Positions 8,622-17,824 of a stretch of 64,000 bases of DNA are shown here, one piece after another. Position numbers and translations under genes: made by a program. The notes beneath the pieces are model-generated. The model was not told the DNA's origin, did no database searches, and saw only the letters and a program-made list of their open reading frames with translations. The first letter of the stretch is position 1. Each line of letters begins with the position of its first letter. This stretch comes from Streptomyces sp. NBC_01669 (lineage in GTDB: Bacteria; Actinomycetota; Actinomycetes; Streptomycetales; Streptomycetaceae), in the NCBI RefSeq assembly GCF_026339735.1, contig NZ_JAPEQG010000002.1:744001-808000 (forward strand), read 5' to 3'.

Positions 8622-11600
8622 TCAGATTCCGGGGTCATGCTGGGACTCGGTTACGTGGAAGGTGACCGCAACCGGCTTGTAGACGTACGGGCTGTCGGTG
8701 GTGAGGTCAAGGTTGGCCCGGTAGTCACCGGGGTCGGGGAGCACGGTGGCGTCGGCGGAGATCAGCACATGCGCCGACTGACCCGGAGCGAGGACGATCG
8801 AGGTCTTGTTCTCCGAGAGCCAGGAGACCTGCTCGCCGCCGCACTGGGTGTAGCCCGGCAGGGTACTGGCCAAAGCCGTGCCCGTGGGGAAGAAGCTGAG
8901 CAACGTCGCCCCGCCGACCTCGTTGAGGCCGCAGCCGGTGCCGCTGGAACGGAAGGCCGGCGACGGGGCGTTGGGCAGGTTGCCCCATGTGTTGGTCACC
9001 GGGTCGTACTGCAGGGTCTCGTTGGTGATGCTGGCGTGCCCGCCTGGGAACACCACGCCGCCGGCGACCTGGAGCTCGCCGTTGGCACCGTTGGCCACAC
9101 TGCCCCACAGCGCGTGCGGCAGGTCCGTGAGCCGGGTCCAGGCGTCGGTGTGCGGGTTGTAGGCGTACGTGCTGCTCAGCGCGACCGAGTCGCCCTCCGG
9201 GCTACGGGTGACACCGCCGGCACAGACGATCTCCTTGACCAGTCCGGCGCACGCGCTCCACTGCACGGCCACGGGGAAGTCGGCCACCCGCGTCCACCGG
9301 TCGTACTGCGGGGAGTAGCGGTAGACCACCGATTCCGGTGCGGTGCACCCTGCGGAGCAGCCGCCGATGACGTACAGCCGGCCGTCGAGCACGGCGGTGG
9401 TCGCGGAGCCCAGGGCCGTGGGCAGGTCGGCCTTTCGGGACCAGGTGTTCTTCGCGGCGTCGTAGGCGTAGGTCGCCTTGACGTCCAGCGCCTTGGTGCC
9501 GTCGGGGCTGAGGCCCCAGCCGCCGGTCTCGTACAGTGTGCCGTCGACGAAGGCGGCCGAGGAGGCCGACAGCGTCTGCGGCAGGTCGGCGATCCGGCTC
9601 CAGGCGGCGGTGGCCGGGTCGTACACGTAGGCGTGCGCCGATTCCCGGCCACGGAAAAGACTTTCCTCGCCGCCGAGCGAGTACGTCTTGCCCTGGTAGC
9701 TGGCGATGGCGTTGTCCATGATCTGTTCGGGGTAGTTGGGCAGGGACTGCCAACTGTCCGGGGTCGGGACCGTGCCGCCGGCCGGGTCCGGTGCCGGGTC
9801 CGTGTGGCCGCCCGCGCCCCCGGTGATCGGGCCGGTCGGGAAGGTGCCCTTCACATACTGTCGCGGGGCGCCCTTGCCGAGGGCCGGGTCCTTCCCATCG
9901 GGCGTGGTGTAGCCGGTGTTCTGCTCACCCAGGGTGATGTGCAGCGGGGCGTGCCCGGTGTTGGTGAGGGTGACCGTGCCGTTGGTCCTCCCGGAGTGGT
10001 CCCCTATCCGGCCGTTGAGCAGGGCCGTGTCCGGGGTGACCGTCAGCTGCCCGGCGCGCAGGGTGATGTCCTGGGTCGTGACCGCGTCCGCGGCGGTGGT
10101 GGCGGTGGTGGTCGCGGTGGTGTACCTGTTGGCCGCCGTGGTGTACGTGTGCTCGCCGGGGTCCTTGCGGAACATCCAGTAGAAGCCGTCGGACAGGTTC
10201 GGGTCGTCCGGGGTGGCCGCCGTGCCGACGGTGCTCTCGGCCGGGCCGACGGCGGTCACGGTCGCGCCGTCTATCGGTCGGCCGGTGTTGCCGTCGCGGA
10301 CGGTGCCGGAGACCAGGCCGCCGGCGACCGGGCCGCAGGTTCCCACCGTGATGTTGTCCAGTTCCCAGATCGTCTGACCCTTGCCCGTGAAGTGGAACCG
10401 GACCTTGACGTCGTCGTGGCCGCGCGCGGCGGTCAGCGGGAGGGAGACGTGGCCCCGGACCTGGACGCCGCTGCCGCCCTTGTGCCACACCGATGCCCAC
10501 GTCTCGCCGCCGTCGGTGCTGAGGGCGACATCCGCGGTGGTGTCGGCGTTCCCGAGGAACGCGGTGTCGAACTGCAGGCTCTCCTCGTTGTGCGTCAGGT
10601 CCATGGCGGGCGTGGTCAGTACCGCGTCCTCGGCCGCGCCGCCGTGGTCGAACGGGTCGGCCGCGGCGAAGTTTCCGGTGCCGCCGGTGAGGTTCCACTG
10701 CCCGGAGTCGAATTCCCAGGCGTGTCCGGAGGCGCCGTTGTCGGCGGCCGTCCAGTCGTGCTGGGAAGTTGTGCCGGACCAGTTCTCGAAGTCGGTCTGA
10801 GCCGGGTAGGCGTAGCCGGGCGCGCCGCACTGCTTCAGGTCGGCGCCGAGGCTCACGTCACGCCGCACGTCGGAGGTGCCGACGGAGACCCGCGCGGTGG
10901 TCGTCTCATAGCCCGGGTAGACCGGCGTCACGTGCAGGGTGTAGTCGGCCTGCTGCGGCAGTTCGACGGAGTAGGCGCCGGTCTTCGGGTCGGTGTAGAG
11001 AGGGCCGTCCGGGTAGCCGTCGACGGTGACCTTGGCGTACAGCGGCCAGCCGTGGCCCGACCCGTCGGTGATCTCTCCGGTGATCTTCTCGCTCGGCACC
11101 TTGGCCAGGGAGATGTCCAGGCTGCGGGTGCTGTTCAACGCGACGGTCACGTCCTCGGGGCTCGACGTGCCGTAACCGTACCCGCTCGCCGTCACACCGT
11201 AGGCGCCGGCCGCGGCCGACACATGGTAGGCGCCGGAGCTGTCTGTGCTGCCGTGGAAGGTGAGCCCGTTGTCCTTGCCGGTCAGCACGACGCTCGCCCC
11301 GGACAGCGGAGCGCCGGTGACTCGGTCGGTGACGTGGCCGATGACCGTGCCGTGCGGCGCCTGCTTCAGCGCCTCGACGCCGTTCGGAGTGCCGAGGCCG
11401 GTCGGCCCGTCCCATCCGGGGCCCGTGTCGCAGAGCACGGTGGCGCAGGTGCCGCTGCTGCCCCGGGTCACGTCGAAGAGGTGGTTGCCCTGGTCGGCAT
11501 ACGGGTACGTGACGGGGTGCGCGTCCTCGGCCGGGGTGCCGGCGAGGGCGTACATGGCCGCGACGAGCGGCGAGGCCAGGCTGGTGCCGCCGATCTGGAG

Positions 11601-12653
11601 CCAGCCGTTCTCGCCCAGGGTGTCGTACACGGCCAGGCCGCTGGCCGGGTCGGCGTCGGCGGCGATGTCCGCGGTGGCGCGCATGGCGCAGTCGGTCGCC
11701 AGATCCGTCTGGTACGCGGGCTGCGGTTCGTACAGCGAGCAGCCGCTGCCCGCCCTGTTCCAGGCCGCCTCGGTCCAGCCCCGGTCGGTCTCCGGGGCGC
11801 GGGTGAGCCTGGTGCCGCCGACCGCGACGACGTTGGGGTCGGAGGACGGCCACAGCACCGTTTCCGCGTCGTCACCGGAGGCGGCGGTGACGACGACGCC
11901 CGGGTGGTCGTAGTGCGTCATCCCCGTCTCTTCGGGAAACTCGCCGGGGACACCGTAGGAGTTGGACACGAACTTCGCGCCGAGCCGGACGGCGGTCTCG
12001 GCAGCCGCGCCGAGATCGTCGACGCTGCTGATGTCGGCCTGCACCAGCAGGATGTGGCACTTGGGGCACACCGAGGAGACCGCGTCGAGGTCGAGAGCGG
12101 TCTCCCCGGCCCAACCGGCGTCGTCCGCGGGGTAGTCGGTGCCGCCGCGTTGGTCGACCTTGCGGAAGCAGCCGTTCGCGGAGGTGCACTCCGGCATCCC
12201 GAACTGCTCCCGGTAGTGGGCGAGGTCTTCCTCCGCCTTGGAGTATCCGAAGGCGTCGACCAGGGCCACGGTCTGGCCCTCGCCGCCGTCGGGGAGCCGG
12301 TAGGCGTCCTGGATGTCCTTCGGCGTCAGCGAGGTGGGCACCGGTCCGTCGGTGTCCGCCATGACCCGGTGCTCGGAGTTGGTGGCGATCATCGCCTGGC
12401 AGCGCGCGCGGTTCCGGGAGGGATCGGGTGCGTTGCAGCCGGCGGGGGTGTAGGCGGGCAGGGAGGAGGCGAGTTGGGGCGGCACCGCCAGGTGGTCGGC
12501 GTCCGTCCGCTGCTGGGACGAGGCCTGGACCGTCGCGCTCTGTGCGGGAGAGGCCGCCAGGGCGGACGTCGGGCCGGCTATCAGCATGCCGAGGCCGAGA
12601 CAGCCGGCCAGCAGCGCCGAGACAGGTGCGCTTGCGCGCCCATGTCTGAACAT
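8622..12653 (-). CDS. Secreted S53 (sedolisin-type) peptidase with kelch repeats
   Basis: This 1343-residue protein starts with a Sec signal peptide ending near ALAA (about residue 34). The peptidase domain spans about 90-430. The expected catalytic set is visible: E184 and D188 in AGETALDLD, D261/D262 in ASGDD and S358 in GGTSLASP. A calcium-type end follows (DVTRGSSG, GPGWDGPTGLG). Next come carboxypeptidase-regulatory-like beta domains, a jelly-roll-like segment (TDFENWSG), a further regulatory-like repeat, about five kelch units (for example YVYDPATAAWSRIADLPQT) and a final Ig-like strand region. It is likely an extracellular acid-type protease with a binding propeller. Upstream are a small ORF and a LuxR regulator on the same strand. 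Confidence 0.9.
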   Translation of the reverse strand: MFRHGRASAPVSALLAGCLGLGMLIAGPTSALAASPAQSATVQASSQQRTDADHLAVPPQLASSLPAYTPAGCNAPDPSRNRARCQAMIATNSEHRVMADTDGPVPTSLTPKDIQDAYRLPDGGEGQTVALVDAFGYSKAEEDLAHYREQFGMPECTSANGCFRKVDQRGGTDYPADDAGWAGETALDLDAVSSVCPKCHILLVQADISSVDDLGAAAETAVRLGAKFVSNSYGVPGEFPEETGMTHYDHPGVVVTAASGDDAETVLWPSSDPNVVAVGGTRLTRAPETDRGWTEAAWNRAGSGCSLYEPQPAYQTDLATDCAMRATADIAADADPASGLAVYDTLGENGWLQIGGTSLASPLVAAMYALAGTPAEDAHPVTYPYADQGNHLFDVTRGSSGTCATVLCDTGPGWDGPTGLGTPNGVEALKQAPHGTVIGHVTDRVTGAPLSGASVVLTGKDNGLTFHGSTDSSGAYHVSAAAGAYGVTASGYGYGTSSPEDVTVALNSTRSLDISLAKVPSEKITGEITDGSGHGWPLYAKVTVDGYPDGPLYTDPKTGAYSVELPQQADYTLHVTPVYPGYETTTARVSVGTSDVRRDVSLGADLKQCGAPGYAYPAQTDFENWSGTTSQHDWTAADNGASGHAWEFDSGQWNLTGGTGNFAAADPFDHGGAAEDAVLTTPAMDLTHNEESLQFDTAFLGNADTTADVALSTDGGETWASVWHKGGSGVQVRGHVSLPLTAARGHDDVKVRFHFTGKGQTIWELDNITVGTCGPVAGGLVSGTVRDGNTGRPIDGATVTAVGPAESTVGTAATPDDPNLSDGFYWMFRKDPGEHTYTTAANRYTTATTTATTAADAVTTQDITLRAGQLTVTPDTALLNGRIGDHSGRTNGTVTLTNTGHAPLHITLGEQNTGYTTPDGKDPALGKGAPRQYVKGTFPTGPITGGAGGHTDPAPDPAGGTVPTPDSWQSLPNYPEQIMDNAIASYQGKTYSLGGEESLFRGRESAHAYVYDPATAAWSRIADLPQTLSASSAAFVDGTLYETGGWGLSPDGTKALDVKATYAYDAAKNTWSRKADLPTALGSATTAVLDGRLYVIGGCSAGCTAPESVVYRYSPQYDRWTRVADFPVAVQWSACAGLVKEIVCAGGVTRSPEGDSVALSSTYAYNPHTDAWTRLTDLPHALWGSVANGANGELQVAGGVVFPGGHASITNETLQYDPVTNTWGNLPNAPSPAFRSSGTGCGLNEVGGATLLSFFPTGTALASTLPGYTQCGGEQVSWLSENKTSIVLAPGQSAHVLISADATVLPDPGDYRANLDLTTDSPYVYKPVAVTFHVTESQHDPGI

Positions 12654-12719
12654 GGAGAGGAAGCCCTTTCGTAGGGTGGGATCGGGCCCTGTGCCGTAGG
12701 GGCGGTGGGCTGCGCCGAA

Positions 12720-12866
12720 CTACAACGGCTCGTAGCCGCTGGGGCGTTCGCCTGCCGGCCCCAGGTCCGGTACGGGGTCCAGGGCGGGCAAAGGTTCGCC
12801 CGCGACGTCGGATTCGACGCAAACCGAGTCGTCGGGGATGGAACAGGGGCGCTCTGCAGTACTCAT
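12720..12866 (-). CDS. Small acidic, proline-rich protein of unknown function (48 residues)
   Basis: Not recognised. It has an ATG start with GAGGA about 9 bases upstream, strong GC bias at third codon positions and the stop 66 bases before the S53 peptidase start. It is rich in Pro, Asp and Glu, with two Cys and the end SGYEPL. Such a peptide in front of a protease could be a substrate, a regulator or a modified-peptide precursor; none of these is shown. It may equally be a chance frame. Confidence 0.4.
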   Translation of the reverse strand: MSTAERPCSIPDDSVCVESDVAGEPLPALDPVPDLGPAGERPSGYEPL

Positions 12867-13023
12867 CCACACCAATCCTCGAGGGCCCGTTGGCAGGGCC
12901 GCGTCATCTGACAAACGCGAGTATCTACAAGCCGAACGCCCGTAGCAATTAGGCAGATGGCCTAAAGAACTGCGGAGACGGGGCGGTTGCGGTGGGCAAG
13001 TCGCCCCGAAACCGCCCCACCGG

Positions 13024-16011
13024 TCAGGTCTCCTCGGCCGTCGTCCCGGCCGTCGCCCGCTCCTGGGTGATCCGGACGGCCAGCGCCGTCCGCGTCGACA
13101 CCTCGTGCTTGCGCATCGCCGAATTGAGCTGCGCTGCCACCGTCTTGGGAGAGCGCGACAGCGCGGCGGCGATCTCACGGTTGGTCAGGCCCTCGAGCAT
13201 CAGCCCGACCACTTCCAGCTCGCGCGGCGACAGCTGGTCGCCGTATCCCCGTCGCCCGCCACGCCACACGACGCGGTGCGCCACGTCGCTCGCGCGCAGC
13301 CGACGCAGCACTCGTTCGGCGTCGCGCCCGGCGCCCAGCCTGCTGAACTCACTCCGCACGTACTCCAGTTCGCCACCGGTTTGTTCCCGTTGGCCGGCCG
13401 CCAGCAGACACTGCGCGCGATTCTCACGGCAGCGCAGCTCCTCGTAGGGCGCGGGCAGCGCCTGCCACGCACGCGCCGCCTTCTCCCACGCGGCGGCCGC
13501 CTCCGGGAACTCTTGCCGTCCGGCGTGAACCGCCGCCCGGCACATCAGCAGCGCCGCCGCCTGCCGCGGCCGGCGGCGGCCCCGCAGTCCCTCTTCGAAC
13601 CCGGCGGTCAGCAGCTCCGCCTCCGCCTGTGCGCCCGTCCCGGCCAGTGCCGCGACCCGTGGCGGGACCACGTCCACGGCCCACAGCCACAGTCCCTTGC
13701 GGGCGAGGCGGGCCACCGGCTCCTCGGTCAGCGCGAGTGCCTCGTCCAGCGCGCCCGCGGTCAGCGCCAGTGCGGACAGGGCTCCGGACGCCTCGACCGC
13801 GATGTCGGTCAGTCCGCGGCGCACGCACTCGTCGCGTACCGCCCGCAGATCCGCCTCCACGGACGCCTGCCCCTGCCCGCGTGCGGCGCGCAGGCGGGCG
13901 TGCACCAGCCGGGCGTCCAGGCGGATCAGCGGCTCACCATCCACATCCAGCCATTCGGCGAGCCGGTCCTCAAGACCGTCCCAGCGCCCGGCGTACCAGT
14001 CCAGGTGGATCAGGGTGACGACCGCCAGGTCCTTCAGGCGCTGGTAGTCGTGGCGGCCGGCGATGTCCACGGCTGCCGTGAGCCGGCGACGTGCGTCCGC
14101 GTAGTGCCCGAACTTCATCACACTGTGGCCCGCGTTGAGCGCGCCGCGGGCAAGGTGCTGGGCGATCTGCGGATCCGACTCGTCGGTACCCAGTCCGTCG
14201 GCGAGCGCCACTCCCCGCTCCTCGCCCAGGTCCAGCAGGGCGGTCATCCGGTCGACCACCAAGGAGAGCCGCTCGACCGGCGTGACGGACGACTGCTCCA
14301 GGGCCTGCTCCGCGCGGTCCAGCCAGCCCAGATGCACCTGCACCGGCCAGGATGTGCCGACCGGCACGCCCAGCGCGGTCATCGCCCAGATCACCGGGTA
14401 CGTCCGGTCGGTCAGCTCGGGGACCACCCGTTCCAGTTCGGCCGCCGCCGCCGCGTGCTCTCCGCTGTAGATGAACATCCTGGCGATCTGCGTCCTGAGT
14501 TCCGTGCGTTCCGGCCCGCCGAGGGGGCCGCCGTCCAGGAGAGCGCGCAGTGTGGCGGCGACTTCGTCGCGCCGGGAGTAGCCCGTGAAGGCGTGCAGCG
14601 GCATCTTCCGTACCAGCGGCGCTACGTCCGCTGCCGGACAACCGGGGTCGGTGATGAGTGCGTGCAGCGAGGTGACCGCTGCCAGATGGTCGCCCGACGC
14701 CAACGCGAGGTCGGCGGCCTGTTCGGCGTACTGTCGCCATCGGACGGTGTCGCCCGCCTCCCGGAAGTGGCGGGCGAGCCGGCCCACCGGTGGGCCGGCC
14801 TGCTCCGCCAGGACCTGCGCGGCCCGGCGATGCGTCCTGCGGCGTGCGGTGGCCGCCACCCTGTCGTAGACCGCCCTGGCCGCCAGCCGGTGCCGGAAGG
14901 CGACCCGGCCGGAGGCGTCCTCGGTCAGCAGGCTGCTGGACAGCGCCTCCTCCAGCCCCGCTGCCGCCCGCTGCTCCGGCAGTCCGGCGACAGCGGCCAG
15001 CACAGTGTCCTCCGCCGGGTCGGACAGGACGGCGGCGGCCAGCAGCATCTGCTGCGCATCGCGTCCCAGCCGTACGACGCGCTCGGCGACGGCGTCCCGG
15101 ATCGTCGGCGGTACGACGATGTCGCCGAGCGTCCGCCGCACCCACTCACCGCCCTGGCGGACGACGTCCGTGCGGTCCCTGAGTAGCCGCACGCACTCCT
15201 CCAGGGCCAGTGGCACTCCCTCAGTGCGGTCGTGCAGGAACGCGACGAAGGCGTCGGAGACGTGTTCGTCGTCCAGCATGGACGAGACGAGTTCGGCCGT
15301 CGCCGGCACCGGCAGCCCGCCCAGGTGGAGCCGCACCAGGCCGCCCGCGGGCAGCCGCGACGACAGCCGCAGCAGCAACGAGTCAGCTTCCACGTCCTCC
15401 GGACGGTACGTCAGCACCAGGGTCAGCGGCATGGAGCTGCGGGACGCCAGCAGCATCAGGAAGTCCAGGGTGGTCTCGTCGGCCCAGTGCACGTCCTCCA
15501 CGACCAGCACCTCGACCTCGAGGCCCGCCAGGAGCTCCGCTAGCGCGCTCAGCAGCCGGAACCTGGCCGCGCTGGCATCGGCCAGCGGCTCCGGCGGCGA
15601 CGGCAGAATGTCCGCCCACTCCGGGAAGAGCGGACGCAGGGTGCCCGCCAGCGCCGAGAGCCGCAGGCCGGCGACAGAGGCGCTGCCGTGGCGCAGGGCC
15701 TCCACGACCGGGCCGAGGGTCAGCGCCTCGCGGAACGGTGGGCAGACGGCCGTCAGGAAACGCGGTCCGTGGATGTCCGAGGCCTTCAGCGCCTCCCGCA
15801 CCAGGCGGCTCTTGCCGATCCCCGCCTCGCCCTCGACCAGGACAAGCGTCGCGGGGCCGGTCAACGCAGCGGTGAGCGAGGCCAGTTCGGCCCGCCGGCC
15901 GACGAACCGCGGACTGCCGGGGGGATCACCCGCGCCGGACCCGCCCGATCCCGCAGTTCGCTGCACCCGCTCGCCTTTCCCCAGGGCCACCTGACTCGCG
16001 AGACAAGCCAT
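13024..16011 (-). CDS. Large ATP-binding LuxR-type regulator (LAL family)
   Basis: About 995 residues. The N-terminus has an AAA-type ATPase with Walker A GEAGIGKS (residues 61-68 from this start) and a Walker B-like strand, VLVVEDVHWADE. A long helical, TPR-like middle follows. The C-terminus has a LuxR helix-turn-helix: LSPRELEVVGLMLEGLTNRE, then SPKTVAAQL. LAL proteins activate nearby pathway or exoenzyme genes in response to a ligand. The start is chosen at an ATG preceded by GAGG; the frame is open 36 codons further. It lies directly upstream of the small ORF and S53 gene on the same strand, so control of the protease is a reasonable inference. Confidence 0.85.
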   Translation of the reverse strand: MACLASQVALGKGERVQRTAGSGGSGAGDPPGSPRFVGRRAELASLTAALTGPATLVLVEGEAGIGKSRLVREALKASDIHGPRFLTAVCPPFREALTLGPVVEALRHGSASVAGLRLSALAGTLRPLFPEWADILPSPPEPLADASAARFRLLSALAELLAGLEVEVLVVEDVHWADETTLDFLMLLASRSSMPLTLVLTYRPEDVEADSLLLRLSSRLPAGGLVRLHLGGLPVPATAELVSSMLDDEHVSDAFVAFLHDRTEGVPLALEECVRLLRDRTDVVRQGGEWVRRTLGDIVVPPTIRDAVAERVVRLGRDAQQMLLAAAVLSDPAEDTVLAAVAGLPEQRAAAGLEEALSSSLLTEDASGRVAFRHRLAARAVYDRVAATARRRTHRRAAQVLAEQAGPPVGRLARHFREAGDTVRWRQYAEQAADLALASGDHLAAVTSLHALITDPGCPAADVAPLVRKMPLHAFTGYSRRDEVAATLRALLDGGPLGGPERTELRTQIARMFIYSGEHAAAAAELERVVPELTDRTYPVIWAMTALGVPVGTSWPVQVHLGWLDRAEQALEQSSVTPVERLSLVVDRMTALLDLGEERGVALADGLGTDESDPQIAQHLARGALNAGHSVMKFGHYADARRRLTAAVDIAGRHDYQRLKDLAVVTLIHLDWYAGRWDGLEDRLAEWLDVDGEPLIRLDARLVHARLRAARGQGQASVEADLRAVRDECVRRGLTDIAVEASGALSALALTAGALDEALALTEEPVARLARKGLWLWAVDVVPPRVAALAGTGAQAEAELLTAGFEEGLRGRRRPRQAAALLMCRAAVHAGRQEFPEAAAAWEKAARAWQALPAPYEELRCRENRAQCLLAAGQREQTGGELEYVRSEFSRLGAGRDAERVLRRLRASDVAHRVVWRGGRRGYGDQLSPRELEVVGLMLEGLTNREIAAALSRSPKTVAAQLNSAMRKHEVSTRTALAVRITQERATAGTTAEET

Positions 16012-16285
16012 CTCGCCCGCCTCGACCTCGCCCTCACCGCCTGAACGAATTAACCACCAGGATCGGCAGACGGCAGAAAATTGAAGGCCCGTGCGGGCGC
16101 CGCGGACCGCCGACATCAATTTTCACCCGCGGTGCCCGCACTACTGCCGTCTCGCAGGGACGAGCGGCCTGCATGGGCATCGTGCTGACCGCAGACGTCG
16201 TGGCGGTCCTTGGGTTCCAGCCGGGGGGAGACGCCGGTACCCAAGGACTACTATCGATTCAAGCCGTAATGCGGTTCATCGTCAA

Positions 16286-16299
16286 GGACGATCTAGTCC
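16286..16299. promoter_or_regulatory. Operator-like palindrome (GGACGATCTAGTCC)
   Basis: Full GGAC-N6-GTCC match, with the same flank seen at other copies (AAGGAC on the left, TCTTG on the right). It lies 63 bases from a second copy. No intact gene follows closely. Confidence 0.55.
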
Positions 16300-16348
16300 T
16301 CTTGTGTTAGTAAGTGTGCGGATTCTCGACGGAGCTGTCGTCAATAAG

Positions 16349-16362
16349 GGCCTATATGGTCC
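16349..16362. promoter_or_regulatory. Operator-like palindrome, variant (GGCCTATATGGTCC)
   Basis: Differs from the consensus by one base in each half but keeps the AT-rich spacer and the downstream TCTTT flank. It forms a pair with the site at 16286. Confidence 0.45.
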
Positions 16363-17256
16363 TCTTTGATGGAGAGTGCCGCCAACGGCGCGTCACGCCA
16401 CGCGTCGGCGCCGTCCGGAAGCCGGCAGAGCACGTGGAGAAGCTCTTCGAGCTGAAGGGCCAGCAGTGACTGACCTTCGAACCGAGTGGTGGACGTCGGC
16501 CCGGGATCCGGTCCCGGGCCTGGCCGGCTTGCAGTGCCTTGCCCCGCGGCTGCTTGCTCAGGCCGGGTGCCCCATTGCTCAAGGCCGGGGCGACCTCCCT
16601 GCAGCCGCCCTGTGCAGGCACTGCCGCACGAGGCAGCCGTAGGGGCCGGGACAGGGTCGCCTCGAGCGCGGAGCAAGAACCCGAGCCGGTAACGACCCGC
16701 TGAAGACTGCCGGAGGTGTGGGACACCGCCCTCTACGGAGCCATCGCCCACCTGCAGACCTTCGAGACATGCCGTCCGGCCGAGGATGCAGCGTCTGCCG
16801 AAGCAATGGCATGAGGTCCCGGGCAGGGACTGGGCCCGGAATGCGAACGGCCGCCCCTGGCGCGGAGGAGCCCGACGCAGCCGCGTCCATGCGGGACGCC
16901 GCACTTTCGGCGGGCCGAACCGACTGCCGCCAGCCCCGGTCCGGGCAACCAAGGCATTCGCCGGGCCAGGCTGGGCGGACTGCAGCCGTGGAGTTCCGGC
17001 GTAGCCGGACTGCTCGCTGCAGCGCGAGGCGCGCCCTGAGCCTCTGTGCCGGTCTCGAGCGGCTAAGCGTCTCAAGGACTGGAAAGACCACTATGGCAGG
17101 GCGTCGAGACAGCCGAAAGCCACGTCTTCGCCGACACTTCAGGCTTCGGAATCGGCAGGGCACCTCTGCGCGAAAGGGGTTTACAGGCATCACCGCACCG
17201 CCTTGCTGTCGTCGATGGCGTGGGCAGTCGAAATGGAGAGCGGCGCCACGTCGTCG

Positions 17257-17562
17257 TCAGCCTCTCTCGACGGTCACCACCGGGCTGAAGGCCACGAAGC
17301 CTTCGAAGTCGCTGCCGACGCGCTGCACCGCGCTGTCGAGGGGAGTCGGGCAGCTCCAGGCGGCATCGGCCGCGGCCTTGCCATCGACAGCGGCATCAAA
17401 GTACTGGCAGCGCCCCTTCCAGGGGCAGACATAGGGCGACTGGCTCTCGGACAGGACACCGCGCGTCACGGCGCTCGGAGGGAAGTAGGCGTTTCCCTCG
17501 ATGATCACGACCTCGTCGTCGGGGGCCTCGGCAAGCACATGGCCTTGAAGGGATGCTTTCAC
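17257..17562 (-). CDS. DUF427 family protein
   Basis: 101 residues matching the DUF427 pattern: LAEAPDDEVVIIEGNAYFPP, then YVCPWKGRCQYFD and DAAWSCPTP. The CPWKG block is the family hallmark. The biochemical role of the family is not established. The GTG start has GGGGAGAG about 9 bases upstream. It diverges from the alpha/beta hydrolase at 17825, and the gap holds a perfect GGACTATATAGTCC palindrome 168 bases upstream of this gene. Confidence 0.85.
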   Translation of the reverse strand: MKASLQGHVLAEAPDDEVVIIEGNAYFPPSAVTRGVLSESQSPYVCPWKGRCQYFDAAVDGKAAADAAWSCPTPLDSAVQRVGSDFEGFVAFSPVVTVERG

Positions 17563-17730
17563 TGCTGCTTGCTCTCCCCATCGAGCCCGTCACCGGCGTA
17601 CGTCCTGTGGGCGGATACTTTCGGGCGCCGGGTGCGGGCCTTCGTGGGCGATGCCGCCGCCTCCGGGCCTTGGCGTCACTGATGGTGTTCCGCACCGCCC
17701 TGTGCAGAAGTCGCCTTCGGAAACAATAAT

Positions 17731-17744
17731 GGACTATATAGTCC
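17731..17744. promoter_or_regulatory. Operator-like perfect palindrome (GGACTATATAGTCC)
   Basis: Perfect 14-base inverted repeat between the divergent DUF427 and hydrolase genes, 80 bases from the hydrolase ATG. Identical to the copy upstream of the second TetR gene at 45093. Confidence 0.65.
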
Positions 17745-17824
17745 CTGTAGGGAACTGGAGCGAGTTGCTCAGCTGCGCGTAGCACTGCGCGGCACGAGCG
17801 GCCGAAGGACGGAGAGCATGCGGC

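Larger units (their letters stand above)
16012..17256. other. Long region without a convincing gene
   Basis: Several open frames exist on both strands but none shows family features or a credible start. Two operator-like palindromes sit at 16286 and 16349, suggesting that a regulated promoter once served, or still serves, something here. A frame beginning MVLFDGEC at 16356 recalls DCC-type thiol oxidoreductases but degenerates within a few residues. Confidence 0.5.

Noticed and set aside
8547..12674. A 1375-codon open frame on the plus strand
   Set aside because: It is exactly antisense to the S53-kelch gene, which has a signal peptide, catalytic motifs and repeats; the plus frame is low-complexity Gly/Val/Arg and arises from GC3 bias.
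13105..15186. A 693-codon plus-strand frame
   Set aside because: Antisense shadow of the LAL regulator, whose Walker and LuxR motifs are clear.
16356..16465. Frame starting MVLFDGEC, like a DCC/DUF393 thiol oxidoreductase
   Set aside because: Only the first eight or so residues fit; the second Cys spacing is wrong and the frame ends after about 35 codons.
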